From Hyunsoonleella flava (lineage in GTDB: Bacteria > Bacteroidota > Bacteroidia > Flavobacteriales > Flavobacteriaceae): 64,000 nucleotides of DNA. Shown in pieces: positions 1 to 11,754 of this stretch (its first letter is position 1; every line of letters starts with the position of its first letter). The notes under the pieces were generated by a model. It was given only the letters and a program-made list of their open reading frames with translations. It was not told where the DNA came from and searched no databases. The translations under genes were made by a program, and so were the position numbers. The DNA lies in the NCBI RefSeq assembly GCF_004310325.1, contig NZ_SIRT01000004.1, positions 124,001-188,000 on the forward strand, given 5' to 3'.

Positions 1-426
1 AAAGACGGTGTTAAAATAGGCGTGTTTGGTTTGGGCATTGAGCTTTACGGACTGGTTGGGAAAAAGCTTTACAAAGAGACCAAATATTTAGATCCTATTG
101 AAATTACTCAGGAAATGACGCGCATTCTGAAGCTTGAAAAGCGATGCGACTTGATTATATGTTTATCTCATTTGGGATATAATTATAGAAATAATCCTGA
201 CAAAGTAAGTGACTTGAAACTTGCTGAAGCCACAAAGGATATCGATTTAATTATTGGGGGCCATACACATACATTTTTACCAAAACCTACTATTGTAAAG
301 AATCTGGATGGGAAAAATATACTGGTAAACCAAGTAGGATGCTATGGGCTTTACCTCGGTCAGATAGATTTTTATTTTGATACAGATAAAAACAAAACTG
401 CCAATGGCACTTCAATTATAGTTTAG
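1..426 (+). CDS. Metallophosphatase, 5'-nucleotidase (UshA) class, 3' part
   Basis: The reading frame enters from the left edge with no start codon, so only the last 141 residues are present. What is visible is the C-terminal half of a calcineurin-like phosphoesterase domain: a CLSHLG segment and the metal-binding GGHTH motif, both typical of bacterial 5'-nucleotidases of the UshA class. The protein stops shortly after this domain, without the C-terminal substrate-binding domain of UshA. In Bacteroidota the two domains are commonly encoded by adjacent genes, so this is probably a normal end and not a truncation. Role inferred: periplasmic hydrolysis of nucleotides or related phosphoesters. 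A signal peptide cannot be assessed. Confidence 0.85.
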   Translation, partial: KDGVKIGVFGLGIELYGLVGKKLYKETKYLDPIEITQEMTRILKLEKRCDLIICLSHLGYNYRNNPDKVSDLKLAEATKDIDLIIGGHTHTFLPKPTIVKNLDGKNILVNQVGCYGLYLGQIDFYFDTDKNKTANGTSIIV

Positions 427-493
427 TTTTTTCTTAAGGTTATGATAAGTTTTGGTAATTGTTGCGTCTAAAACTGTATCAAACCAAAACAAT

Positions 494-877
494 ATGAAAA
501 AATACGTTCCCTTAGCATTACGCATTATAGTTGCAGTAATCTTAATTCAAACACTTCGATTTAAATTTCTAGGACACGAAGACAGCATCTACATTTTTGA
601 AACTGTAGGCTTGGAGCCACACGGAAGAATAGGCATTGGTATTATGGAATTAATTGCAGGCATACTGTTGATATTCAGAAAAACAGCATGGGCGGGCGCA
701 CTTTTAACCTTAGGCATCATTGGTGGAGCCATAGTAATGCACCTTACTACATTGGGCATTGACGTAAAGGGTGATGGTGGTTTACTATTCGGGACAGCAG
801 TAATTACCTTTTTGTTGTCTGCGGTAATAGCCTTTATTTACAGAAATAAAATTCCGTTATTAAAAAAGCTTAATTAA
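494..877 (+). CDS. DoxX-like small membrane protein
   Basis: A 127-residue protein with four predicted membrane segments and the DoxX-like layout: an N-terminal helix with Arg, a GIMELIAGILL segment in helix 2, and a short polar C-terminus. The family is broad and its biochemical role is unclear. I chose the ATG at 494 because the longer frame would need a TTG start at 452 and would add a polar stretch in front of the first membrane helix. Its last 8 bases overlap the end of the convergent membrane-protein gene. Confidence 0.75.
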   Translation: MKKYVPLALRIIVAVILIQTLRFKFLGHEDSIYIFETVGLEPHGRIGIGIMELIAGILLIFRKTAWAGALLTLGIIGGAIVMHLTTLGIDVKGDGGLLFGTAVITFLLSAVIAFIYRNKIPLLKKLN

Positions 878-1574
878 GTACTTTGTCCTGTTTTCTGTAC
901 TTTAATTTTGCCTGTTCATATAAGAAATAAAAGCCTACAAGCCCCAATGATATCGTAAAGAAGTTAAGAAGGTTTTGATGTGAGACGTATAAATACGCAA
1001 TATTGATTACCTCGGCAAAAACAATACATATCGCACCTACTAATATGTAAAATGCTTTTCTGCTATCCTTGTAAAAATAATTTAAAAGTGCCAAGGAGAG
1101 TATCATTAGCATGGAAGCGTTGTATACTATTTCTAAAATATATTCCGCACCTAAATCTAAATAGGGGTTTACAATCTGTAAAAGGACATAAGCTATATAT
1201 GAATTTAAGATAAATAATACTATTATAGAAAAAAGATAGTGCTTCAAAATATAGCTAAGAGATAAATTTCTGCCTATTTCAATAGTTAAGGCTATATATG
1301 CAAGAATATACAAGCCATTTCCTATGAAATAATCAATGTGATAGGATAGTTTATCAGAAAAGATTATCATTAAATCTGATATTGAATACAGCACCAGAAA
1401 TAAGACGAAATACAGCGATCGTTTTTCAACATTACAGAAATACGCTATCGTGATAATAGGTAAAATCAACGCACTGGTAGCATCTGCGTAGAACAGCTTG
1501 CCTGAGAACAAAAAATACACGAATAGTGCATAAATTGAACCTACCATACATGCTAAAACTTTGGGGCTACACAT
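870..1574 (-). CDS. Multi-pass membrane protein, possibly YhhN-like
   Basis: About 234 residues with seven or eight hydrophobic helices and few polar loops. A segment with SISDLMI followed by a Gly-Asn-Gly-Leu helix is reminiscent of the YhhN/TMEM86 (lysoplasmalogenase) family, but the match is loose and I would not assign an activity. The ATG at 1574 gives a start close to the first helix. A TTG at 1610 in the same frame is the alternative. It lies just downstream of ligA on the same strand with an 80-base gap and could share its transcript. Confidence 0.6.
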   Translation of the reverse strand: MCSPKVLACMVGSIYALFVYFLFSGKLFYADATSALILPIITIAYFCNVEKRSLYFVLFLVLYSISDLMIIFSDKLSYHIDYFIGNGLYILAYIALTIEIGRNLSLSYILKHYLFSIIVLFILNSYIAYVLLQIVNPYLDLGAEYILEIVYNASMLMILSLALLNYFYKDSRKAFYILVGAICIVFAEVINIAYLYVSHQNLLNFFTISLGLVGFYFLYEQAKLKYRKQDKVLN

Positions 1575-1654
1575 AATATTGGTTAATAGCTTTAAAGCAA
1601 ATATAACCAAAAAATGTAATTAATCGATAAAAAAATGCTTTTTATCGTTAATAT

Positions 1655-4523
<2,869 letters not shown>

Positions 4524-4527
<4 letters not shown>

Positions 4528-5015
4528 AAATCTTTTATCATCCAAACCCCACAGGAAAAATGCCCTGTATTTCCTAGAGGCGCATCTAAATGAGTAAAAC
4601 CGTAACTCTCATAAATATGTATGGCAGCTTTTAATTGTGGTGCAGACTCTAAATAACATGTTTCATAACCCAAATCTTTTGCGGCTTTTAAACATGTTTC
4701 AAACATCAACCTACCATAACCTGCTCCACGAACCTTAGGTGAAAAGTACATTTTTTGAATTTCGCAGATATTACCTTCAAAATCCCTAAGTGGCTTAACA
4801 CCTGCCCCTCCCAAAATTTCTCCGTCCCTATCTACTACATAATACACATCATTATCATTTTGATAAGATTCAAACATGGCCTTTGTTTCAGGATCTGCAT
4901 AGGCTGTACCTTCTAGAGGAATCTTAAATTCATGAAAACAATCGCGAATCACTACTTCCAACTGCGCATTGTCATGTGGCTGAATTTCTCGAATAACTGT
5001 AGTATCTTTACGCAC
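4524..5015 (-). CDS. GNAT-family N-acetyltransferase
   Basis: About 160 residues with the GNAT fold: an Arg-Gly-Ala-Gly-Tyr-Gly acetyl-CoA loop (RGAGYGRLM), followed by the beta-strand LESAPQLKAAIHIYESYGF typical of the C-terminal half. It acts on an unknown amine or N-terminus. The start is uncertain: no ATG lies near the conserved beginning, and GTG at 5015 or TTG at 5051 are the candidates. A frame opening at 5192 would overlap most of the divergent lipoprotein gene's signal peptide, which I reject. It is first in the leftward GNAT-prmC-ligA unit. Confidence 0.8.
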
Positions 5016-5067
5016 TTTAACTGGTCTTTTCCAAAAGTGAAGATACAGCAATTCTGAAAAAAATAAT

Positions 5068-5523
5068 ATGAAACGTGCTTTATTATTATTAACAATATGG
5101 TGTACTTTTTTCAACTGTAAAGTGAATGAGAAACCTCTATTCGTAAATGTTGAAAATATAAAGGTTGAGGAATCTACATCTAAATACATCATTTTATCTG
5201 CGGATGCACTTTTTGTAAATCCAAACGATATTGGTGGTGAACTTAAAACCGACGAAATTAAGATTTATGTGAATGATAATGAGGTTGCCTATGTCTCAAC
5301 TGAAAGTTTTAAAGTACCTGCAAAAGAAGAATTTAGCATTCCGCTTAAAGCAACCGTTCCTGTTGATAGCTTGATAAGCGGTAAAAGTATCGGCGGGCTT
5401 ATCGGTAGTTTATTTAGCAAAAAAATGAAAGTACAATACAAAGGTGATATTATATACAAAACACTAGGGTTTTCATATACGTATGACGTTGATGAAACTG
5501 AAGAAGTGAAAATTAAAATTTAA
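5068..5523 (+). CDS. Lipoprotein with LEA type 2 (WHy/LEA14-like) domain
   Basis: A 151-residue secreted protein. The first 17 residues are a lipoprotein signal ending at Cys17 (FFNC). The rest is a single beta-sandwich of the LEA14/WHy type, with the ALFVNPNDIGGEL strand-turn and alternating polar and hydrophobic strands, ending in an acidic-lysine tail. Such proteins are known as desiccation- or stress-related in plants. In Flavobacteriaceae their role is unknown and they are simply envelope lipoproteins. Divergent from the GNAT-prmC-ligA unit and only two bases before ribD. Confidence 0.75.
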   Translation: MKRALLLLTIWCTFFNCKVNEKPLFVNVENIKVEESTSKYIILSADALFVNPNDIGGELKTDEIKIYVNDNEVAYVSTESFKVPAKEEFSIPLKATVPVDSLISGKSIGGLIGSLFSKKMKVQYKGDIIYKTLGFSYTYDVDETEEVKIKI

Positions 5524-5525
5524 GA

Positions 5526-6530
5526 TTGAGCATTCACGAATCTTATATAAAACGCTGTATTGCAATCGCCAAAAACGGCTTGGGCATAACGAGGCCAAAC
5601 CCAATGGTAGGATGTGTTATTGTTGCCAATAACAAAATTATAAGTGAAGGCTTCACCAGTGCTTATGGCGGTAATCATGCAGAGGTAAATGCCATTGAAG
5701 CGGTAAAAGATAAATCTGCTTTAAAACAGGCCACACTTTATGTAACCTTAGAACCTTGCTCCCATTTTGGAAAAACACCACCTTGTAGTGATTTGATAAT
5801 AAAACACCGCATTCCTAAAGTGGTAATTGGCTGTATCGATGACAACCAACAAGTAGCTGGAAAAGGTATAAAAAGATTAATTGAGGCCGGTATTGACGTT
5901 ACAGTCGGCGTTTTAGAAGATGAATGCAAGCAACACCATAAGCGCTTTTTTACGTTCCATAATAAAAAACGACCTTATATTATTTTGAAATGGGCCGAAA
6001 CCAAAGATGGTTTTATTGCACCAAAATCAAAAGCAAAACAAGAGCCCGTTTGGATTACAAACCAATATTCAAGGCAATTGGTACATAAATGGCGTGCCGA
6101 AGAACAGGCGATTTTAGTGGGCACCAATACTGCATTAGAGGATAATCCTAGTTTGACTGTCCGCAATTGGACAGGTGGAAACCCCATAAGAGTATTAATT
6201 GATAGTAGCAACAGGCTTAAAAAGCATCTAAATATTTTTACTAGCGAAGCTGAAACTATAGTAATCGATCAGAATATCATTGATTTTTCAAAACCTGTAG
6301 GAATACAAATTTGTGACATTCTATTTCAAAAGAATATAAATTCTTTGATTATTGAAGGTGGTGCAAAAACACTGCAAACCTTTATTGATGAAAATCTTTG
6401 GGATGAGGCGCGCGTTTTCGTTGGGGATTCTATTTTTAAAAATGGCATAAAAGCCCCTAAATTCTCAGCAACACTTTTGTCTCAAACCAAATTACAAAAC
6501 GATCTTTTAAATATTTATAACAATGATTGA
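5526..6530 (+). CDS. ribD: Bifunctional riboflavin deaminase/reductase RibD
   Basis: Catalyses two steps of riboflavin synthesis: deamination of the diaminopyrimidine and reduction of the ribose side chain. The N-terminal deaminase domain has the zinc motifs HAEVNAIEA and EPCSHFGKTPPC. The C-terminal reductase domain carries the NADPH-binding VGTNTALEDNPSLT segment and the IIEGGAKTLQTF motif. The start is a TTG two bases after the preceding stop. The encoded MSIHESYIKRC fits the usual N-terminus of the family, so this weak start looks real. The last 8 bases overlap the next gene. Confidence 0.95.
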   Translation: MSIHESYIKRCIAIAKNGLGITRPNPMVGCVIVANNKIISEGFTSAYGGNHAEVNAIEAVKDKSALKQATLYVTLEPCSHFGKTPPCSDLIIKHRIPKVVIGCIDDNQQVAGKGIKRLIEAGIDVTVGVLEDECKQHHKRFFTFHNKKRPYIILKWAETKDGFIAPKSKAKQEPVWITNQYSRQLVHKWRAEEQAILVGTNTALEDNPSLTVRNWTGGNPIRVLIDSSNRLKKHLNIFTSEAETIVIDQNIIDFSKPVGIQICDILFQKNINSLIIEGGAKTLQTFIDENLWDEARVFVGDSIFKNGIKAPKFSATLLSQTKLQNDLLNIYNND

Positions 6531-7134
6531 TACCATTATATTCGACTTTGGGAATGTATTTATTAATCTTGATATTGAAAATGGTTATAAAGCATCCCTT
6601 GAACAACTTGGAATAAGCGCACCGTCAAACGACATCATCAACATCAACAAACTATACGAAACAGGAGAAGTTTCAACAGAGAAATTCATTGATTTTTATG
6701 CTGAAACATTTCCACATTTGACTAAAAATCAACTAACTGATTTATGGAATATCATTTTGAAAGATTTCCCTAGACACCGTTTGGAGTTTTTAAAAAATTT
6801 AAAAGCGCAAAACCGATACAACCTCATTTTACTAAGCAATACAAATGAGCTTCATATTGATTGGATAAAAAACAATATTTCATTCTATGAAGAGTTCAAA
6901 AATTGTTTTGATACTTTTTACTTATCACACGAAATCCATTTAAGAAAACCCAATTCTGATATTTTTGAATTCGTTTTAAACGCTAATAAACTGAATCCAG
7001 AAAAATGCCTATTCATTGATGATAATGCAGATAATATTGCAACTGCAGACGCTTTGAGCATAAAAACATGGCATATTACACCTTACATAGAGGATGTAGC
7101 AGATTTGTTTTTAATTCAAAAACAACTCTTTTAG
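6523..7134 (+). CDS. HAD-superfamily phosphatase, YihX-like
   Basis: A 203-residue HAD class IA hydrolase. Motif I is DFGNVFINLD, with Gly in place of the second Asp, as in YihX-type sugar-phosphate phosphatases. Motif II is LLSNTNELH, the Lys is in LRKPNSDIF, and motif IV is the FIDDNADN acidic pair. YihX from E. coli acts on glucose-1-phosphate, but the substrate here is not known. It overlaps the end of ribD. A phosphatase is needed to dephosphorylate the RibD product in riboflavin synthesis, so a role there is possible but is only inference from position. Confidence 0.88.
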   Translation: MIDTIIFDFGNVFINLDIENGYKASLEQLGISAPSNDIININKLYETGEVSTEKFIDFYAETFPHLTKNQLTDLWNIILKDFPRHRLEFLKNLKAQNRYNLILLSNTNELHIDWIKNNISFYEEFKNCFDTFYLSHEIHLRKPNSDIFEFVLNANKLNPEKCLFIDDNADNIATADALSIKTWHITPYIEDVADLFLIQKQLF

Positions 7135-7135
7135 T

Positions 7136-7744
7136 TTGGAGCTTAATGACACATATAAGACGATTACTTCTCCAACCGAAAGTGTACTTTTTAAAGAAAA
7201 GAATAGTAAATTTTATGGTTACGCCTACCCTGTTGTAAATGAGGATGCTATAAAAAAACATTTAACAGCAGTAAAAAAACAGCATCACAGCGCTAGACAT
7301 TGGTGTTACGCTTACAAAATTGGCACTGAACAACCTGTTTTCAGAGTAAATGATGATGGTGAACCCAGCAATTCTGCGGGAATGCCCATTTATGGTCAAA
7401 TATTGTCTTTTGAGGTTACCAACGTACTCGTTATAGTTGTTCGGTATTTTGGAGGTGTTAAATTGGGCATTGGCGGTTTGATACAAGCCTACAAAACTAC
7501 TGCGCTATTATCTTTAGAATCTTCAAAAATTATTGAAAAAACCATTGATGTTCAGTTTCAAATTACTTTTGAGTACAAAGAGATGAATAAAGTGATGCGA
7601 ATCATTAAGGAAAGGCAATTACAAATTACCAATCAACAGTTGGAACTAAATTGTATTATTACCATTTCAGTTAGAAAAAGTGAATCAGAGAAAATATTCG
7701 AAGTTTTCAATTCAGTCTACGGAGTATCTATTGAAAAAATATAA
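7136..7744 (+). CDS. YigZ/IMPACT family protein
   Basis: A 202-residue member of the UPF0029/IMPACT family. The N-terminal domain contains the conserved HHSARHWCYAY region, the DDGEPSNSAGMPI motif and the YFGGVKLGIGGLIQAY motif. The C-terminal half is the small ferredoxin-like domain. Homologues bind nucleic acid or regulate translation, but the exact role in bacteria is unclear. The start is a TTG one base after the preceding stop, and the resulting MELNDTYKTI fits the family. It is the last gene of the ribD group. Confidence 0.9.
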   Translation: MELNDTYKTITSPTESVLFKEKNSKFYGYAYPVVNEDAIKKHLTAVKKQHHSARHWCYAYKIGTEQPVFRVNDDGEPSNSAGMPIYGQILSFEVTNVLVIVVRYFGGVKLGIGGLIQAYKTTALLSLESSKIIEKTIDVQFQITFEYKEMNKVMRIIKERQLQITNQQLELNCIITISVRKSESEKIFEVFNSVYGVSIEKI

Positions 7745-7749
7745 CAATC

Positions 7750-8145
7750 CTAGGTAATTGCTTCCATGATATATTTAGGCGGTCTAGTTGGTCTATTCGT
7801 TTTCATATCTATAAAAACTAAAGTTGTATTTGCTGTGGTTAAAATTTCACCAGCTTCATTCGTAATTTCATACTCAAATTCAATCTTAGCAGTAGGCTTG
7901 TTTTTAAGTTGAGTTTTTACATTAATTAGATCGTCGTAACCTGCTGATTTTTTATAATTTATATTTAAGGAAACTACTGGCAACATTATACCATCTTCTT
8001 CCATTTTTTTGTAGGAAATCCCAAGTTTACGCAGCCATTCAATCCGCCCCATTTCTAAGTATAGTGCATAATTGCCGTGATATACTACTCCCATTTGGTC
8101 AGTTTCACCATATCTCACTCTTATTTGTATTTCATCGAATTTCAT
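7750..8145 (-). CDS. YbgC/FcbC-type acyl-CoA thioesterase
   Basis: A 131-residue hotdog-fold protein. The conserved active-site segment near the N-terminus reads YGETDQMGVVYHGNYALYLE, with the Asp typical of 4-hydroxybenzoyl-CoA thioesterases, and the central helix GRIEWLRKLG follows. It should hydrolyse an acyl-CoA thioester, but the substrate is not predictable. Convergent with the YigZ gene (5 bases apart) and divergent from dnaA. Confidence 0.88.
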   Translation of the reverse strand: MKFDEIQIRVRYGETDQMGVVYHGNYALYLEMGRIEWLRKLGISYKKMEEDGIMLPVVSLNINYKKSAGYDDLINVKTQLKNKPTAKIEFEYEITNEAGEILTTANTTLVFIDMKTNRPTRPPKYIMEAIT

Positions 8146-8250
8146 GACTTTATATCAATATTTTTTTGTAGTTTCGGCTAGTGCTTAAACATGAGGAAAA
8201 ATTTCTGAAAATTCAACCCGATTTGATTTTTTTTTTTAGAATTTTGTTCA

Positions 8251-8258
8251 CATATTTG
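8251..8258 (+). promoter_or_regulatory. Possible -7 element of the dnaA promoter
   Basis: CATATTTG matches the Bacteroidota -7 consensus TAnnTTTG at seven of eight positions and lies 80 bases before the dnaA start. The nearest upstream TTG (8223-8225) is 25 bases away, longer than the usual 19 or so, so the promoter call is weak. No perfect DnaA box (TTATCCACA) was seen in this 193-base intergenic region. Confidence 0.25.
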
Positions 8259-8338
8259 CCACACAACAAATGGGGGATTTAAAGAGGTATTCTTCTCTTT
8301 AAATAATTTACTAACTAAAAACCAAATATTTTAACTAA

Positions 8339-9766
8339 ATGAGTACAACTGCGCAATCGGTTTGGAGTAACTGTCTCAATTTTATAAAGGATAACATCCA
8401 ACCGCAAGCCTATAAAACTTGGTTTGAACCCATTGTAGCAGTAAAGCTTCAGGATAACGCTTTAAGTATTCAAGTTCCTAGTAAGTTCTTTTATGAATGG
8501 CTCGAGGAACATTACGTTAAAATTTTAAAAGTTGCCCTCACGAAAGAGTTAGGAGAAACCGCCAAATTAGTTTACATCATTAAGATGGAAAACACCTACG
8601 GCAACAAACAACCTTTTACTGAAAAAATTCCAAGTTCTAATAGAACGCCAGTAAAATCACAAGAAGTTGATATTCCACTAAACAATAAAAGTCCTGAGTT
8701 AAAAAATCCATTCGTAATTCCTGGAATTAGAAATGTGAAGATTGAATCGCAGCTAAATCCTAACTATAGTTTTGAAAACTTTTTAGAAGGAGACTCAAAT
8801 AGATTAGCAAGAAGTGCTGGTTTAGCCGTTGCAGCAAAACCTGGAGGCACATCTTTTAATCCTTTGTTAATTTTTGGTGGTGTAGGTTTAGGTAAAACGC
8901 ATTTAGCACACGCCATCGGTGTTGATATAAAGGATAAATATCCCGAAAAAACAGTATTATATATTTCTGCAGAGAAATTCACGCAACAATATATTGATTC
9001 CGTTAAAAAGAACAATCGAAATGATTTTATTCACTTCTATCAAATAATTGATGTTTTAATTATTGATGATGTACAATTTCTTTCTGGAAAATCAGGCACA
9101 CAAGATGTATTCTTCCATATTTTTAACCATTTACACCAAAATGGCAAACAGGTAATTTTAACTAGTGACAAGGCACCTGTGGATATGCAAGACATTGAGC
9201 AACGTTTGTTATCCCGTTTCAAATGGGGACTTTCTGCCGAATTGCAACATCCAGATTTTGAGACTCGTGTTTCTATATTAAAGAACAAATTATATCGTGA
9301 CGGTGTTGAAATGCCTGATGAAATCGTAGATTACGTCGCCAAAAACATTAAAACCAATGTACGTGAATTAGAGGGTGCTATTATTTCATTAATTGCACAA
9401 TCCTCTTTTAATAGAAAAGAAATTACACTTGACCTTGCAAAACAGATTGTAGAGAAATTTGTTAAAAACACAAAACGTGAGGTATCCATTGACTATATAC
9501 AAAAAGTGGTTTCCGACTACTTTCAAATGGATGTCGATACCTTACAATCCAAGACACGCAAGCGCCATATCGTACAGGCAAGACAGTTAGCCATGTTCTT
9601 TGCTAAGAAAATGACTAAAGCCTCATTGGCAAGTATTGGCTCTCAAATTGGTAAACGCGATCATGCCACGGTACTTCATGCCTGTAAAACAGTGGATAAC
9701 CTTTCTTCTACAGACAAGCAGTTTAGAAAATACGTAGAAGATATTGCAAAAAAACTCTCGGTTTAA
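8339..9766 (+). CDS. dnaA: Chromosomal replication initiator DnaA
   Basis: Full-length 475-residue initiator. Domain I occupies residues 1-85, a variable linker with a PELKNPFVIPG stretch follows, then the AAA+ domain with Walker A GGVGLGKTHL and Walker B LIIDDVQFL, and the C-terminal helix-turn-helix with the DnaA signature (IGSQIGKRDHATVLHA). It binds DnaA boxes at the origin and opens DNA in the ATP form. The ATG at 8339 is the only good start. The next gene follows after 12 bases. Confidence 0.98.
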   Translation: MSTTAQSVWSNCLNFIKDNIQPQAYKTWFEPIVAVKLQDNALSIQVPSKFFYEWLEEHYVKILKVALTKELGETAKLVYIIKMENTYGNKQPFTEKIPSSNRTPVKSQEVDIPLNNKSPELKNPFVIPGIRNVKIESQLNPNYSFENFLEGDSNRLARSAGLAVAAKPGGTSFNPLLIFGGVGLGKTHLAHAIGVDIKDKYPEKTVLYISAEKFTQQYIDSVKKNNRNDFIHFYQIIDVLIIDDVQFLSGKSGTQDVFFHIFNHLHQNGKQVILTSDKAPVDMQDIEQRLLSRFKWGLSAELQHPDFETRVSILKNKLYRDGVEMPDEIVDYVAKNIKTNVRELEGAIISLIAQSSFNRKEITLDLAKQIVEKFVKNTKREVSIDYIQKVVSDYFQMDVDTLQSKTRKRHIVQARQLAMFFAKKMTKASLASIGSQIGKRDHATVLHACKTVDNLSSTDKQFRKYVEDIAKKLSV

Positions 9767-9778
9767 ACTCAATTAAAA

Positions 9779-10231
9779 ATGACTAAAATTCTAATGGTGT
9801 GTTTAGGCAATATCTGCCGATCTCCATTGGCTGAAGGTATTTTAAAGTCGAAACTACCAAAAGATAGATTTACAATTGATTCTGCGGGAACTGCAGCTTA
9901 CCATATTGGAAGCAGACCAGACCCCCGCTCTATTTCAGTAGCCAAAAAATACGGTATTGATATTACGCATCTTAGAGGCAGACAATTTGTTAAACAGGAT
10001 TTTGAAGCATTTGATTTTATTTACGCAATGGATGAATCAAATTTTAATCATATCATGGCCATGGCCGAAAATGACAATGATTCATCTAAGGTGAAACTCA
10101 TTCTCAATGAAATCACCCCAAACGAGAATTTGAGCGTTCCAGACCCTTATTACGGTGGAGATCAAGGTTTTGAAAACGTATATCAAATGCTTGACGAAGC
10201 CTGTGACCAGATTGCAAATAGATTAACCTAG
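9779..10231 (+). CDS. Low-molecular-weight protein tyrosine phosphatase
   Basis: A 150-residue phosphatase with the P-loop CLGNICRSPLAEG at the very N-terminus (nucleophile Cys8) and the general-acid Asp in VPDPYYGG near residue 121. These are all the elements needed for phosphatase activity. The physiological substrate is unknown. It sits between dnaA and an RsmI-like methylase, an order I believe is common in Flavobacteriaceae. No link to exopolysaccharide kinases is visible nearby. Confidence 0.93.
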   Translation: MTKILMVCLGNICRSPLAEGILKSKLPKDRFTIDSAGTAAYHIGSRPDPRSISVAKKYGIDITHLRGRQFVKQDFEAFDFIYAMDESNFNHIMAMAENDNDSSKVKLILNEITPNENLSVPDPYYGGDQGFENVYQMLDEACDQIANRLT

Positions 10232-10253
10232 TAAATAACCTTATATTAGCAGA

Positions 10254-10970
10254 ATGCAAACGGCTAAAGGCAAACTGTTTCTTATCCCAACAACTTTAGG
10301 AGACAATGCACCTCTTGAGGTATTACCAATTTCGGTAAAAAAAGTAATTGAAGATGTTTCGATATTTATAGTTGAAAATGAAAAATCTGCGAGACGATTT
10401 ATAAAAAAAATAAGTCCGAAGAAATCACAACCAGCCTTAGAACTGTTTTTATTGAATAAATTTACCCAATCTATTGAATTGCCAGAGTTTTTAGAACCAT
10501 GCATTAACGGTAAAAATGTAGGACTGCTCTCTGAAGCGGGTTGCCCTGGTGTTGCTGATCCTGGAGCTGATGTTGTGAAACTAGCCCATGAGAAAGATAT
10601 TCAAGTAGTGCCATTGGTTGGACCATCATCAATATTAATGGCTATTATGAGTTCTGGCTTAAACGGACAAAACTTTTCATTTAATGGTTATTTACCAATT
10701 GATAAAAGTGAAAGAAAACGAGAACTGAGACGTTTGGAACGTTTATCATTTGAACAAAATCAATCCCAAATTTTTATAGAAACACCTTATCGCAATAATA
10801 AAATGTTAGAAGATATTTGTGCCACGATTTCAGGTGATACCAATGTTTGTGTGGCATGCGATATTACGCTGCAAACTGAATTTATAAAAACACTACCAGC
10901 TAAGGTATGGGCAAAAAAAAATGTAGATCTCCATAAGAGACCTACAATTTTTATTATCCATAAAAGGTAA
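10254..10970 (+). CDS. RsmI-like SAM-dependent methyltransferase (tetrapyrrole methylase fold)
   Basis: A 238-residue protein of the tetrapyrrole methylase superfamily. It carries the LLSEAGCPGVADPGADVV loop and the VVPLVGPSSILMAIMSSGL segment that form the SAM site in RsmI, the 16S rRNA C1402 2'-O-methyltransferase. It is shorter than typical RsmI and its N-terminus differs, so it may be the second, Bacteroidota-specific paralogue. Target RNA is inferred only. Confidence 0.8.
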   Translation: MQTAKGKLFLIPTTLGDNAPLEVLPISVKKVIEDVSIFIVENEKSARRFIKKISPKKSQPALELFLLNKFTQSIELPEFLEPCINGKNVGLLSEAGCPGVADPGADVVKLAHEKDIQVVPLVGPSSILMAIMSSGLNGQNFSFNGYLPIDKSERKRELRRLERLSFEQNQSQIFIETPYRNNKMLEDICATISGDTNVCVACDITLQTEFIKTLPAKVWAKKNVDLHKRPTIFIIHKR

Positions 10971-10977
10971 CGCGCTC

Positions 10978-11643
10978 CTAAAGCGTATTCACTTTTGCTT
11001 TTTTATTCGCTATTAAAAACGATGTATCATAACCTGAAAATCGTTTCATATAATTAGATATGGTTGTGCCATATCCATCTGCAAAGTTATCCAAACCATA
11101 ACTTCTCAAATACTTTTTCACACTTCCTGGACCCGCAAGATGTGCTGCTGCCAAAATACCCGATTCGGTTACCAAAACACCGTTAATACGTTTTCCAACA
11201 AATCGGTTGATATCTCTACGTAAAATCCATTTATTACGTTGGGCATTAGCTATAAAAGCCTTTTCTTGAAGTTTTGGGTTATTTAAAAAGTTATGAAGAT
11301 TTCTAACTCCAATTAACTTTAGCGTCTCTTTTCCAAATTGATACTTCCCCAAGTATCCATAAGTGTTAATGGTCGCATAATTTCCACCAGATTCACTGAA
11401 AGCAAGTGCTTCCTTGAATCCTACGAACGATTTCCCAAGATATGGTGAAAACGCTTCGTACCCCTCATTTGATGTCTCAACATTATCAGTAATGCTTACA
11501 TCTGGCTTAACTGTGTAATTTAACACCAAGCCATCGGTTGAATACCTACTTAAATCTACCGTTTCCTCACTTGAAAACGATACTTGCAATAGTATACATA
11601 TTGTAAGTGCTAATCCTAGGTAACTTGCAATATTTTTTACCAT
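10978..11643 (-). CDS. Exported lysozyme-like (transglycosylase-fold) protein
   Basis: A 221-residue protein with an N-terminal hydrophobic segment (signal peptide or anchor), a low-complexity linker, and a C-terminal lysozyme-like domain. The region EALAFSESGGNYATINTYGYLGKYQFG resembles the start of SLT/goose-lysozyme folds, with the Glu of SESGG as the likely catalytic acid. A later AAHLAGPGSV motif also fits. The role inferred is peptidoglycan cleavage or remodelling. Convergent with the RsmI-like gene, 7 bases apart. Confidence 0.65.
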   Translation of the reverse strand: MVKNIASYLGLALTICILLQVSFSSEETVDLSRYSTDGLVLNYTVKPDVSITDNVETSNEGYEAFSPYLGKSFVGFKEALAFSESGGNYATINTYGYLGKYQFGKETLKLIGVRNLHNFLNNPKLQEKAFIANAQRNKWILRRDINRFVGKRINGVLVTESGILAAAHLAGPGSVKKYLRSYGLDNFADGYGTTISNYMKRFSGYDTSFLIANKKAKVNTL

Positions 11644-11754
11644 ATAACTTAAATTTCTTCAGCAAAATTTAATCGTAAAATTGCTTGAAAATTTGAGCCG
11701 GCAAAATTACGCTTTTTTTTGATTTTATCAAAACTAATCGTTGAAGTACAATTT

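Noticed and set aside
5016-5192. Long N-terminal extension of the GNAT gene
   Set aside because: It overlaps the signal peptide of the divergent lipoprotein and does not match GNAT N-termini.
8146-8338. Replication origin or DnaA boxes beside dnaA
   Set aside because: The 193-base gap has AT-rich tracts but no TTATCCACA-type box. The nearest match (TTGTTCACA) has two mismatches, so no origin is called.
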